A stretch of DNA of 64,000 bases from Branchiostoma floridae (GCF_000003815.2 NC_049993.1:11057026-11121025), one strand, 5' to 3'. Shown: positions 14,085 to 24,365, counted from the first letter of the stretch. Translations and numbers: made by a program. Notes: generated by a model not told the origin, from the sequence alone.

Positions 14085-15499
14085 GTTCTGCAATGCCCTA
14101 GTACACTTTTGCAGCACATGCAACATTGATGTCAGTGAAGAAACTATAAAAGCTCTTACATGTCATGTCATGTATACACAAGATACACATAATAATTTAC
14201 ATCCTCCTGACACCATGTTATTTCACTTCCAAAAATAGATGTTAAATATCTGCACTATATGTTATATGGTATGACTGCCTGATAGCATACTTTTAAGGAC
14301 ACCATTTTGTAGTTTTCTTAAACCAGAAACAACAATAATGGCTTTTATGACCTGAGACATATCTAGAATACACACAGAACTCTTTTGCCCACTTTGGTCA
14401 GATACACTGATGTTGTTGAATGACAACCTAATACAAGCATATTTCTATTTTTCCTGATCTGTTATGATTTGTTACCATGTAGAAATTTACATATTGGATA
14501 TTTGATTTTCACATTTTGCTTGTCTAATGGCCACTGGCCCTACCGCCTAAGCAAATACTTATTAAGGACTACTAGGTACATGTGCGTGAGTGAATACCAC
14601 ATTCCTTCATACTCAACAATTGATACATTGTTGGATAGTTAAAATTTTGCTTCAAAATCCTGAAAATGACAGATAGTTCAATGTGTACAAATACATGTAA
14701 CTACAAAATCCAGGTGGCTCATTTTCACTGTTATTATTATCAATGTGTGCCAAGACTTGCTATTTCATGATACTTGATCAAAGTATTCAGTTGTCTTCAA
14801 AACAAGAAAAAAAATCTTACAACCAGACATTGATGCACTAGATGAATATCATCTAGATTTAACTTAAAACCAAAACACAAAATACTACACAACATCTATG
14901 CATAGAAAATACACAAAAATGACATTCCGACCATTTACAATCCATTGTAGAATAAAATTAGGGACCAAAACATATTAATTGAAGGAAACTTAATTAGTTG
15001 AAAAGAAAATTCTGCTTGTTTGCAATTTCATAATAACACAATGGGGATTGGTGTGCAAGCTAATACTGAAAGCATGAAAGAACATGCAAAGAAGACCAAA
15101 AACACTCAGAAAAAATGTACATAAAAATGTATCATTTCTTACGTTGTAAACTGAGGATATCTCATCATATGTCATCATCAAAGCTGATACACCTTAGACA
15201 TACCTTAGACGTAAAAGCCGGAATAGTCAGAGTTGGGACAAGGTATTTTTGAACAAAATGTATTCAAAACCTGATGCTCTCGGAAACATTCAAATGTAGA
15301 AGGCAATGCTCTGTCATATTTTGCTCCTACTAAATGGCATTTTTGGAATGTGCTATTGGTGCAATTATTTTTTTTTTGCTTTTTGCTAAGGGCACTTAAA
15401 CAAGTCTTTAAGAAAATGCATCATTCCCCTCTTGCTGTTGGCATGGTTAAAGAAAATCAGTACATAAGTACAATATTTAGACACAACCATGTCTTAGCA
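14085..15499 (-). other. Probable 3' UTR of the exon D transcript
   Basis: An AT-rich stretch with no coding signal lies between the exon D stop and the AATAAA. Its extent is an inference from the poly(A) hexamer. Confidence 0.45.
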
Positions 15500-15676
15500 T
15501 CAAGGGTCTTGATCCTGACAGTCAGTCCAGTCAGTTGAAGATGACACCTGCGGTGGTTGTGCGGGGGAGTGGTGGTAAAAGTCGGGGCCCCAGGTGACGT
15601 TACCATAGCGACTTCGTAGTTCTGTCTGAAGTTGCTCTGCATGTTCTTTGTCACGTGTCTCCACCACACACTTTAC
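15500..15676 (-). CDS. Alternative last exon D of the dehydratase (ACT domain C-terminal half)
   Basis: The acceptor is a long T-rich tract ending in caacag. The exon opens in phase 0 and encodes 58 residues to TGA: VKCVVETRDKEHAEQL, then a helix, then NVTWGPD as the last strand, and a 28-residue His/Pro/Ser/Asp tail found in no other copy. It is homologous to exons A-C, sharing K..VETR, the HA.(E/Q)L helix, RY/KY and WG. Any transcript using it must skip A, B and C because each of those ends in a stop. It is the most distal copy, about 5.5 kb from the shared donor at 21,191. Confidence 0.88.
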   Translation of the reverse strand, partial: VKCVVETRDKEHAEQLQTELRSRYGNVTWGPDFYHHSPAQPPQVSSSTDWTDCQDQDP

Positions 15677-16078
15677 CTGTTGAAAAAAAAGCTGTTTGTT
15701 AGAGAAGTACAAAAAATTGGTGAAGCGGAAGAGGGTTCGTAGGGCATGTGGCTTATAATTTGACATCTTAAAGTTAGTCACATCAAATTGTTCTCGCTTC
15801 ACTGGCTATACCATGTTTCTACCCTGCCTATGATTACTAGACTTGTAGCATAGGCTCTCATTGTGCATTGCTACCCTCCCAAATACCTAAATGAGTAATT
15901 ATATATTTTTAGCAATCTTGTCTAGATCTTTCCAAGTGTTGATTAGTCTTGACTAGTCAGGATCATTAGCAACTGAAACTAAATAGTCCTTAAATATCTC
16001 CTCACTTATAATACATATAGCAGCTATGTGAGACAATTTGTCTCTCTCCTTTCACCTAGGTTTTTTAACCTATAGAGG

Positions 16079-16440
16079 ATGATGAATGAAGCATGCACTG
16101 ATTGGATGTCTGGACCACCTAACCATAAAAGCTGCAATGATTGGCTGACGACTGAATCACCTAACCCTAGTAATAGCTTCAATGATTGGCTGACTGAATC
16201 ACCTTATCCTAGTAAAAGCTTCAATGATTGGCTGACTGAATCACCTAACCCTAAAAGCTTCAGTGATTGGTTATCTGGATCCCCTAGTGCTGATGAGGGC
16301 TGCAATGATTGGCTGACTGGATCACCTAGCCCTAAAAGCTTCGATGATTTGTTATCTGGATCCCCTAGTGCTGATGAGGGCTGCAATGATTGGCTGACTG
16401 GATCACCTGACACTGATAGAAACCCCTGTTGGTTATCTAT
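16079..16440 (+). repeat. Minisatellite with 39/42-bp alternating units
   Basis: Imperfect repeats of gattggctgactg(a/g)atcacct alternate with gattggttatctggatcccct. The later part shows an 81-bp higher-order unit (39 + 42). Because the periods are multiples of three, the plus strand stays open for 125 codons with repeating NDWLT(E/G)SP. It lies opposite the gene's strand between terminal exons C and D, so a coding role is unlikely. Confidence 0.85.
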
Positions 16441-16460
16441 TCACTGTAACTTGTAAAGGC

Positions 16461-16878
16461 TAATCTCCAAGCAGATCTTACAATGGCATAAAATAGTACC
16501 AAACTGGCCAAGGAGTGTAATCAGCCAAGAGGTGTACATTTGCCATGTAAAATCTGCCCCCAGTCGGCTAGAACAAAGGCTATTAACATCCAATTGTTTC
16601 CCATTCAAACTGTGTTTGCAGAGTAGGTGCTAATTGCCCTCCTTCCTGTTTGGTGCTAACTTTCAACTGGGACATGTGCTGGCCAAAGACTTTGTCTCAG
16701 TGTAAGTTGCTCGTAAAATAATTAGCACATGGCAACAGGGAGGGGCAGCAGCACCATCGTTGAATAGAAATGCTCCTCCCTGTTTCAGTGCAGGCAGATC
16801 CCCGGTAGCCAAACACACTCCTAACCCGGCTTCACTCCTCTGCCAGCTTTTGCTACCATAGGATCTGCTTGGAGATTA
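16461..16878. mobile_element. hAT-like MITE, copy 1 (418 bp)
   Basis: The terminal inverted repeats are TAATCTCCAAGCAGATC and its reverse complement. The element is flanked by a perfect 8-bp direct duplication, gtaaaggc, at 16,453-16,460 and 16,879-16,886. The 8-bp duplication points to a hAT-type transposase. No transposase ORF is present. It lies between alternative exons C and D. Confidence 0.88.
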
Positions 16879-17063
16879 GTAAAGGCATCATATGCCTTTC
16901 TGAGAAGTCCATCTATGTTTTCTGAGTGATGACTGGTCTTGCATACTGCTGAATTTCCTAAGGGATAATGAGATTCAAAATCTGCCTACTTTACTTCTGT
17001 CTGCATGCAGCACACAACCTGTGAAGGAGAATACCCATACCCAATATTCTGCAATACTGCTGC

Positions 17064-17177
17064 TTAACGAAAGGTGGCGCTGTGGGGTCCCCAGTCCACA
17101 CGCTGGTATCTATTCATCAGTGTTGTCCTCAGTTCCTCGGCGTGATCAAAGTCTCGTGTCTCCACAATGCACTTGAC
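17064..17177 (-). CDS. Alternative last exon C of the dehydratase
   Basis: The acceptor reads gctgtctag|GTCAAG, phase 0. The exon encodes 37 residues to TAA: VKCIVETRDFDHAEEL, then helix residues ending RY, then QRVDWGPHSATFR. It has the same length as exon A and aligns with it without gaps. It supplies the second half of strand 3, helix 2 and strand 4 of the ACT-like fold. No canonical AATAAA was noticed close downstream, so its polyadenylation site is unplaced. Confidence 0.88.
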   Translation of the reverse strand, partial: VKCIVETRDFDHAEELRTTLMNRYQRVDWGPHSATFR

Positions 17178-17828
17178 CTAGACAGCGGGTGTAATCATTG
17201 TTTATAGCAAAGTTAGTCCATAGCAGCAGTTAACCATACTTTTTGGGACCTGATGGAAGAGAAGTTGGATCTAGCAGATGCTGAATTCCTTCTAAAACTT
17301 ACAAACAGTTCTGTTAAACCATGCAGTAGTTTACCATTACAGTCAAACCTGTCTACAGTTTTGTACTCAAGGGATAACAGTAGACAGATGTCCACTATAG
17401 ACAGGAGTTAACTACACTGTATAGACCACAACAATGTTGCCACAATGGCCATGTAGTCCCAAAATACAGTAGTGGAGGTTTATATCATTGATCATCCCTT
17501 TGATGTATATACATGTACACTGCAATGAATCAATACACAAGGAACATTCAATTCTTATCACATAGCTCATGGTAAGAAGCAAAATTAAATATGTTTTGAA
17601 TCCCCTAAGCTTTCTCTTATGATACATGATGTAACACAGAGGTTCAAAGGTCATAATACATGTAATCTGTAAATATTAAACATTGTAAGAGGAGGTCAAG
17701 TGCTATTTTTGAAGCAGGTGGTTATAAGAAGTTTTGAAGTGAAAAACAAGAAAAGACCAGTAAAGACAGCGCATGTTTGGAAAACCCAAGACATCAAGAT
17801 CAGAACCTTTGGAATCTTGGTCAAAAGC

Positions 17829-17834
17829 TTTATT
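17829..17834 (-). promoter_or_regulatory. Possible poly(A) signal for terminal exon B
   Basis: AATAAA on the minus strand, about 1.06 kb downstream of the exon B stop and upstream of exon C. Confidence 0.35.
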
Positions 17835-18184
17835 GCTGATTTTGTAGATGCCAGCACACTATACAGATAGCACCAAGCAATGGTGTTGTACAAAGCATAT
17901 ATCTTCTGAAGTTTGCACTTTTAGTACATTTCTTTCTGCTTCTATAAAACTTTTTTCCTCACTAGAATTACGATATTTGCCATAGTTGGTTTCATTGTTG
18001 TGCAATAGTTCATTTTCTATATTGACATCATCTTATATACTCTTACCATTGATAGGACCTCCTAGATACACAAGCTTTGGAATGTTGTGCACTCTGTTGA
18101 TAATAAATATCATCTGCCACATGTCAAGAGAACTCCAAGACAAGATCTACCTGGCTGAAAAAGAGACAGAGTGTCTCTCAAAAG

Positions 18185-18319
18185 TAATCTCCAACCAAAT
18201 CCACGGTGCGTAATGTATAGTATCAAACTTCCCGTACCTGTTTGACTCTATTAGCCGGCTACACTCCTTGGCCAACTTTGATACTATCTTATGGCACCGT
18301 AGGATCTGCTTGGAGATTA
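18185..18319. mobile_element. hAT-like MITE, copy 2 (135 bp, internally deleted)
   Basis: It ends in TAATCTCCAA and TTGGAGATTA like copy 1 and is flanked by tctcaaaag on both sides (18,176-18,184 and 18,320-18,328). Internal sequence (ctccttggccaactttg) resembles copy 1. It is located between alternative exons B and C. Confidence 0.85.
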
Positions 18320-18893
18320 TCTCAAAAGCTCCCCAAGTAGCAAGCTTTGTTGTGTAAAATTGTTTATATTTTGCCAATAGCACTCTGTTGACTTCCAGTT
18401 CTATCATTAAGATATATTCATTGCTTCCACATCTTCTTCCATAGTGGTAGCATTAAGAGTGGGAAATTCATTGTCTACACCACGAGGTATATTTACATTA
18501 GAGTACGTGGAGTTATTTTACTTTTTTGAAAGTGTCTAATTGTATTGGATGAGACATAGGGAGTAGACCACTCCTAAAGCCAAAAGACATCTCCTGCACC
18601 AGTCAACTATGGCAAGGTCATATTCATTGTATACCTGTCAAATGATCACAAATTTTGGCCATTCTTGAACTAGTCGTGCATGTATCAAACAAACTTAAGC
18701 TGTCTTTTTCCGGAAATGCAGGCAGTTGATTTGGTCACATCTTCTTTTAAAATCCTTGGGCAAATGTACATGACCATGCCTCTACCAAGGAATGACTGGA
18801 TGTGAAAGATGTTGGCTCGCATGAGGGATTTCTAGTCCACCCCATATGTCTATAGAACTATATAGGATTGCTAAACTCAGCAGTTCCCAAAGC

Positions 18894-19112
18894 TTAGGAT
18901 TTTTTCATGAGTTTTTTGTCCAATGTTCCTCTGAAAAAGACATCCCCTGAAGCCTGCAGGTCCTGTAACAGAGGGCCTGGAGACGACACGTGCTGTATGA
19001 GCATCTCAGCCATCGTGTTCTGGCCCCAGATGACACGGCTGTATTTCTGCTCCAGGGCCTGTTTCAGTTCCATGGCATGGTCCCAGTCACGCGTCTCCAC
19101 CACAACCTTGGC
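18894..19112 (-). CDS. Alternative last exon B of the dehydratase
   Basis: The acceptor reads caccttgcctcag|GCCAAG, phase 0. The exon encodes 72 residues to TAA. It starts AKVVVETRDWDHAMEL, has the helix ending QKY and the last strand SRVIWGQ, then adds about 40 residues (TMAEMLIQHVSSPG onward to LDKKLMKKS) with no counterpart in the other copies. It differs from A, C and D at the Cys after the first Lys (Val here), so it is the most diverged cassette. Confidence 0.87.
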   Translation of the reverse strand, partial: AKVVVETRDWDHAMELKQALEQKYSRVIWGQNTMAEMLIQHVSSPGPLLQDLQASGDVFFRGTLDKKLMKKS

Positions 19113-19759
19113 CTGAGGCAAGGTGCATGATGGGGAGGGCCAGGTGCATGGTGGGAAGGAAGGGTGACGGAATGGACCAACCATGACAGACAAACCAATG
19201 ACGGAAGGGCCGTTTGCATGATGGGAAAGGTATGATACCTCAAGCCAATTGCAAGAGCAAGCATATGATGAAAGAACATAAACCATTTGTAAAATGTGTG
19301 ATTGAAGTAATTTAAAAGCAGAAAGTAAAATGGGTTGCACATACATGAAGAATATGGTTGAAAAGGGTTTAAAGGGATGGAAAAAAAGAACCACCTGTTA
19401 GTAAGTATGGCAGTATTGAATGAAAGAAATAATGATAGACATGCAAACATATATGGCTATCTTTTCTTTACAGAATTACTCTGTGATTGTATCCATATAC
19501 GAAAGCTGTCCAAGTTTCAGTTTACGTCAGCAGGGAGAGAGACAATGCTTGAGAACTGCATCGAAATACATGACTGTTTTATCATACTACTAGGCTGTAG
19601 GCCTCGGCGTGTTTCTACTGTATACTGGCTTTCTGTGGGCTGATACTGATATCATTTGATGATTGGCAAAAGCGGGTGCTAGGTGGGTGCTGAAGCTAAT
19701 CCGTGAGTTCCAATCAGCGAGTTCCAAGAACTGCTCTGGTGGGGAAGAAAAATTTACTG

Positions 19760-19900
19760 TTGGGTCCATGGAGCTGGGGCATGGGTTGTATCGTACTATA
19801 TGTATTGCAAAAGTTAGGTGTGACAGGTCCTTCGGTGTAATATAAGCTGCTGTGTTACGCCGAAGGACAGTTATACCTGCTACATAGATACAGATACTCA
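19760..19900. repeat. Dispersed repeat fragment (gaaggacag / agatacagata family)
   Basis: gtgacaggtccttcggtgtaa, then ccgaaggacag and catagatacagatac. Related, diverged stretches occur at about 23,960-24,060 and 27,190-27,250 (gtcacaggtcattcaggt, atacagatacagata). The family is not identified. Confidence 0.45.
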
Positions 19901-19990
19901 TTCAATTGTCTTACATGTAGTTGATCTGAAGTTCAAGCATACAGTCAGAGACAAAGGAAGTCAAGAAAAACAAGGAACACAATTATTAGT

Positions 19991-19996
19991 TTTAAT
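19991..19996 (-). promoter_or_regulatory. Possible poly(A) signal (ATTAAA) for terminal exon A
   Basis: ATTAAA on the minus strand, about 630 bp after the exon A stop. It is a variant hexamer, so support is weak. Confidence 0.3.
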
Positions 19997-20499
19997 TCTC
20001 TAGGTACAGGAGTGAGGGAACTTTAACTTTAAGTTTAAGTGAAGGTGGCAGGATTTGTGTCCATTTTGCCTATCAAACAAAGACTGTAGCCAAAAATATG
20101 ACTATGGCAAAAATATTGATGATTCGTAATAGATCAGATAAATGATTCTCCCAACTTTTTGCAGCCACAGTTCAGCACCTCCCCTTCAACAAAAAACTAT
20201 GATCTTAAATGCACCTTAGGATGAAATAAAACAGCAAAATAACTTGTACCATACTTGTAGCTACAGTTGGGCCTTGGGATAAGTACCTGATTTCTCAACA
20301 ACTGTTATAACAAAAATGTCTATATTAACCCTACAATTATCAATCCCACCAAAAACATGGGCTCACTAAAACAATCCTATTCATAACTGAAGTTGTAACT
20401 TATGCAAACCACAAACACCCGCAGTAATTTCAACCTTATTCAGTTAAGGAATTATGTTCTTTTTGGTCTCTACTGTCACTTTGTATGTCTCTGTAATGT

Positions 20500-20580
20500 T
20501 TAAATATGGATGTGTAGACCACAGAATGAATAGCCTCTTATGAGGCGAATTGTGGATATAAATAAACTCAAACTCAAATC
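20500..20580 (+). mobile_element. Probable retroelement 3' tail
   Basis: The sequence ends in aataaactcaaactcaaat after a short hairpin-capable stretch. An aataaa followed by a short (aaactc)n-type tail is typical of non-LTR or SINE 3' ends. No coding part remains. Confidence 0.35.
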
Positions 20581-20622
20581 TTATTCAGTATAGTATATCA
20601 TACACATCTTTGTCTATTTCCC

Positions 20623-20736
20623 CTATGGCCCCATGAGGCTATGTGGGCCCCAGTACACATGCTCGTATTTCTCTTCCAGAGCTCTGCGCAGCTCGTCTGC
20701 GTGTTCGTGACCTCGTGTCTCCACGATACACTTGGT
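20623..20736 (-). CDS. Alternative last exon A of the dehydratase
   Basis: The acceptor reads gcccgtccag|ACCAAG, phase 0, 455 bp below the shared donor. The exon encodes 37 residues to TAG: TKCIVETRGHEHADEL, helix residues RRALEEKY, last strand EHVYWGPHS, then LMGP. It is the proximal copy and the default partner of the shared exons. It completes the ACT-like domain with the second half of strand 3, helix 2 and strand 4. Confidence 0.9.
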   Translation of the reverse strand, partial: TKCIVETRGHEHADELRRALEEKYEHVYWGPHSLMGP

Positions 20737-20741
20737 CTGGA

Positions 20742-20809
20742 CGGGCCACAGCAGGGGATGATGGGACAGGTTAGCATGGGCCACAGCAGGGGATGATGGG
20801 AAGGGTTAA
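20742..20809. repeat. Two-copy short tandem repeat beside exon A acceptor
   Basis: gggccacagcaggggatgat occurs twice, 35 bp apart, directly upstream of the exon A acceptor in transcript orientation. Confidence 0.7.
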
Positions 20810-21191
20810 CAACGTGACACAGAGGATAGCAGGACATAGACACAACAACACAAGAGAGAGAGGAAACACAAGGAGTGAACTTCCATACTCAGGGAAATCA
20901 AAAAGGACAAAAGAACATCTTTTATCTATGATAAAAGTGCCAAGCTAACCCCTGGTACACATGTGGACATTGCAATGCATTGGGAATAGTTGGTATGCAT
21001 GTACTACTGCCACATATGAATATTGACAGATATGTGTTGAGCACTATAAATCCTGCATTTGGAGTGGCTATGGACGGAGGCAGGGGTTAGGTAATGGAAT
21101 CCCTTTTCTCTAATTGTTTGTAAGACTATCTGTGTTATGAGCTATCCTCATAACAGAAAAGTTCTTTTACATTAAATAGAACAATTCTCAC

Positions 21192-21249
21192 CTGTACACT
21201 GAAGATGTCAGATGTGAGCCACGCTCGCTCGTGGAAGATGTCTTTAAGG
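21192..21249 (-). CDS. Dehydratase coding exon 10 (last shared exon)
   Basis: It encodes residues 395-414, SLKDIFHERAWLTSDIFSVQ, which is strand 2 and the first half of strand 3 of the ACT-like domain. The acceptor is tctttacag|C and the donor is CAG|GTGAGA in phase 0, so any of the four terminal exons can join in frame. Confidence 0.92.
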
Positions 21250-21413
21250 CTGTAAAGAAAGAAAAAATGTATATTAATAGCTTATAATTTACTTCAGAAG
21301 TGCAACTTTCATTCAGTAGTTAAATTCTGCATTATTGTGACAGAGAAAAGTAAATGTAACCTACAGTGATAGGACATTTATTAGCCCTAAGACAAACTTT
21401 AAGTCATGCTTAC

Positions 21414-21581
21414 CTGACTCCTAACTTTGCGATGATCTTGCACAGCTCGGCAATTCCACCCGGTCTGTCGCTAACGGTTACGACAAATCTACAGAGTCTT
21501 CCGTCCGCCGCCAGCCCCCTCTCGATGCAGCGCCCCAGAACTGTGGTGTCAATGTTGCCTCCACACAGTGGAATCACCACC
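21414..21581 (-). CDS. Dehydratase coding exon 9 (PLP site end and ACT start)
   Basis: It encodes residues 340-394. VVIPLCGGNID carries the residue facing the PLP pyridine nitrogen: Cys345, where serine is usual in bacterial threonine dehydratases and serine racemase; mammalian serine dehydratase also has Cys. Then GLAADGRLCRFVVTVSDRPGG begins the ACT-like domain. Donor is CAG|GTAAGC, phase 2. Confidence 0.92.
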
Positions 21582-22127
21582 CTTTTTGTAAAAAACAAAA
21601 AAATTGATATTCATCAATATAGCCTTTGAAAACTTACACAAACTGAGAAGGTATTTTTGCATGATAATCTTTTAAAGGCATTACAAGTATTTACAAAAAA
21701 ATTATAATGCCCCAGAACATAGCATATCTAATTAATTATCAGTCAATGAAATTCAATAATCTCTAACATAAAAACTTATTTCCCAAAGGGAAACATTTGA
21801 CTATTACAGTACCTTGCCAATACACAAGGGAGCAATTGAACTATAAGCATTCATAAAACAACAACTCTCATCACAAGTTTGCATACTGCCCCATGCCTGT
21901 AGCCTGTGCAATACATACAAACCAATCAGTTGACAGTAGAATAATATAGCAAATGCACCCCCCCAAAAAGTATTGAATGATTGTAGGGTGAACAATATAC
22001 TGATTCCCATCACATCTTGTGAGGCTGATTCTTACAAACATACGAACCACACAAAGTCCCTACATTTGTGTGGACTTGCATGCTCTATGGTACACAGTCT
22101 CTATTCTTCTAAACCCCTCTTGCTGAC

Positions 22128-22253
22128 CTTTTCCCCTTGAGTTCGGGCAGCAGTCCTGCCAGCACAGCGGCCAGCCCCGTGGCGCCCGCGCCCTCCACCA
22201 CGGCCTTCTCCATCTCCACCAGCCTCAGGATTGCCAGGGCAATAAACTCCTCC
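22128..22253 (-). CDS. Dehydratase coding exon 8
   Basis: It encodes residues 298-338: EEFIALAILRLVEMEKAVV then EGAGATGLAAVLAG, the helix and glycine-rich loop before the final PLP-contacting strand. The acceptor is cctccacag|GG. The first 18 nt of the exon are part of a 44-bp tandem repeat that runs into the intron. Confidence 0.92.
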
Positions 22254-22404
22254 CTGTGGAGGGAAACAACAGTTACAGTAGGGCGATAAACTCCTCCCTA
22301 CACAGGGAAACAACAGTTACAGTAGGGCAATAAACTCCTCCCTACACAGGGAAACAACAGTTACAGTAGGGCAATAAACTCCTCCCTACACAGGGAAACA
22401 ACAG
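22236..22404. repeat. 44-bp tandem repeat duplicating the exon 8 splice acceptor
   Basis: Four units of gggcaataaactcctcc plus ctacacagggaaacaacag are present. The first unit spans the true intron/exon 8 boundary (exon start 22,253). Three more units (decoy starts at 22,297, 22,341 and 22,385) carry the same boundary as tgtgtag|GGAGGAG. Confidence 0.92.
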
Positions 22405-22766
22405 TCAGAGTATCTGTTTTAGTGTAAACCTGACTTAAAACTTGTGGTGGTGGGCTTGAATAAAGTAGTTCTTGATGTTTGTTATACTTTGTTGGATTAA
22501 CTTTCATTGCATCTATTCTAGGAGGGGAGAGAAGCTTCATAGTGTTACCAGTATTGTCCTGTTACTCCTATCCCCCTTCTGAACATCACCCTTGATCTAA
22601 ATAGGGGTAACCCCCTAGAATTTGAAGTCAGTATTGACCTCCTGCTTCCTTTTCTAAAGAGCTAACCTCTCCTTTCCCAGATGGTCAAGAACATGAAACC
22701 TCACAATGTCAGGAAACATCATGTTTGTCTGAACATTGATAACATGGAAGCTTGAGTGTGGCTTAC

Positions 22767-22842
22767 CCCACTGTGACCATTTGGTCAATGTAGTTTCTGG
22801 CTGTGGCAAAAGCGTTAACCCCGACTGTGGGAACAGCAAGAC
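22767..22842 (-). CDS. Dehydratase coding exon 7
   Basis: It encodes LAVPTVGVNAFATARNYID followed by QMVTV, residues 273-296, joining exon 6 (...TLAD-G) to give the family's ADGLAV motif. Acceptor tgtctttcag, donor GGG|GTAAGC, phase 1 in and phase 2 out. Confidence 0.9.
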
Positions 22843-23236
22843 CTGAAAGACATAGCAGGGCACCATGATGTAAAATACAACTTCCATTTTCACAAGTTCA
22901 TCTGGTGTAACATCTGTCATAATGTTTTCCCCCTCCGCCCCTCTTGTACAAGTCATAAAACATGTTAAAAACAAGAGTGGAATAGTTCTACCAGTATGAT
23001 GTGTTTCAAATTGTGAAAGTTTGACAAAAATCTAAAATCCTGTAATTATAAAGAGTTTGTATGCCAGATTCACCATGATGTCTTATTGATGTCTTTTGCA
23101 ATTTTTTTCTTTTGCATGTTTATTTTTTTTTGCACGCATGTTTTTTTTTCTTCTATTGTATGTTCATTTATCCCATATCTTTTTTGGCTATATTTAAGCA
23201 TGAATCAGTATTGAATCCATCCATGTCCACCCTCAC

Positions 23237-23327
23237 CATCAGCCAGTGTAGACTGTGCTCCTACAGTGACGACCTTCCCAGCCTTCATAGACTCTGTGAA
23301 GCCAGCACATCTCTCCGACTCTACTCC
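23237..23327 (-). CDS. Dehydratase coding exon 6
   Basis: It encodes GVESERCAGFTESMKAGKVV then TVGAQSTLAD, residues 242-271. This corresponds to the family's 'GVEP...S...AGK..T....T.ADG' region. Acceptor gcatccatag, donor GATG|GTGAGG, phase 0 in and 1 out. It has no start codon of its own, so only the phases and family motif reveal it. Confidence 0.9.
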
Positions 23328-23678
23328 CTATGGATGCAAAGATACATGTAATCATGCATACATACATACATACACTGACACAATGGGCTCATATATCATA
23401 AGTGATGGAAATATCCTACGAGGAGATCAAAGTTGAGCATGATTCAGGGTTGTCCTTCCTCCTTGCCCTAAATCTTTCCAACTATGTGTACTCTTAATTA
23501 TCAGGTTTGTCTTATAACAAGCCTTGTCAGTAGTGTATACCTGTATGTAAAAGAAATGGTATACCCTTCAAACAACAAAAAGAAACTTACAGCCCTCAAT
23601 AGAAATGAACTAGGAGCACAAAAGTTCAACTTAATTCTTATACATCTACTCATATTGAAACAAGTGTACAGTACTTAC

Positions 23679-23841
23679 AATAACTTTAACACTGGGGTAT
23701 AGACTCTTGATAGCCAGGGCTGATCCAGCAATCAGACCCCCTCCCCCGATGGGGATGACCACTGCGTCAATGTCGGACACCTGCTCCACGATCTCCAGCC
23801 CCATGGTACCCTGGCCTGCCAGGATGTGGGGGTGATCGTAG
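23679..23841 (-). CDS. Dehydratase coding exon 5 (phosphate loop)
   Basis: It encodes [20 protein letters not shown], residues 188-207, and [13 protein letters not shown]. The glycine loop (219-222) binds the PLP phosphate in this family. Acceptor ctctccag|C, donor ATT|GTAAGT. Confidence 0.94.
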
Positions 23842-24309
23842 CTGGAGAGACATGACAATTTGAGGAGGTGTCATTAAGGGTTATCAGGCTCATGTTGGCT
23901 CTTGTTGCCACCAAGTACTATGGGGGACCCTCCATAGAAAGCTTTGGTCATAGCTTGCAGCCAGGTGTGCAAACTTAAGGCTAAGTGTCACAGGTCATTC
24001 AGGTTAATGCAAATACATAACCAGGAGAGTGGTCACACCGGCTATACAGATACAGATATAGATGTTATCCACTGTACTGGAAATGCACAAACTTAAAAGT
24101 CATGATATTTCAATCCTCTAACATCATTCACAGACACAATTTCAATGCTGAGGAGAAACCAAATTACATGTGTAAAGCAAATTTTCTTGTTTAGCAATGA
24201 TTGCATAACCTTCTAAGCCAGATACATATCAACGGCTTTGACACCCTGATCCTGGGATGAATTTTACTCCAGCTTCTATAAAAATTTTCAAAAAAACAAG
24301 ATTCCTTAC

Positions 24310-24365
24310 CCGTTGATGTAAACCATCCCTGAGTCCTTTGCAATCTTCAGAGCGTGAGCCCTGGA
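24310..24365 (-). CDS. Dehydratase coding exon 4
   Basis: A 56-nt exon encoding SRAHALKIAKDSGMVYIN, residues 169-186. Acceptor gatttacag, donor AACGG|GTAAGG, phase 0 in and 2 out. Confidence 0.9.

Noticed and set aside
15500-20736. Exons A-D as separate genes or pseudogenes
   Set aside because: None has a start codon or upstream catalytic exons. All have intact frames, matching acceptor phase and stops, which fits alternative last exons better.
22254-22404. CRISPR-like array
   Set aside because: The 44-bp repeats are head-to-tail without unique spacers and arise from an exon boundary in a eukaryotic gene.
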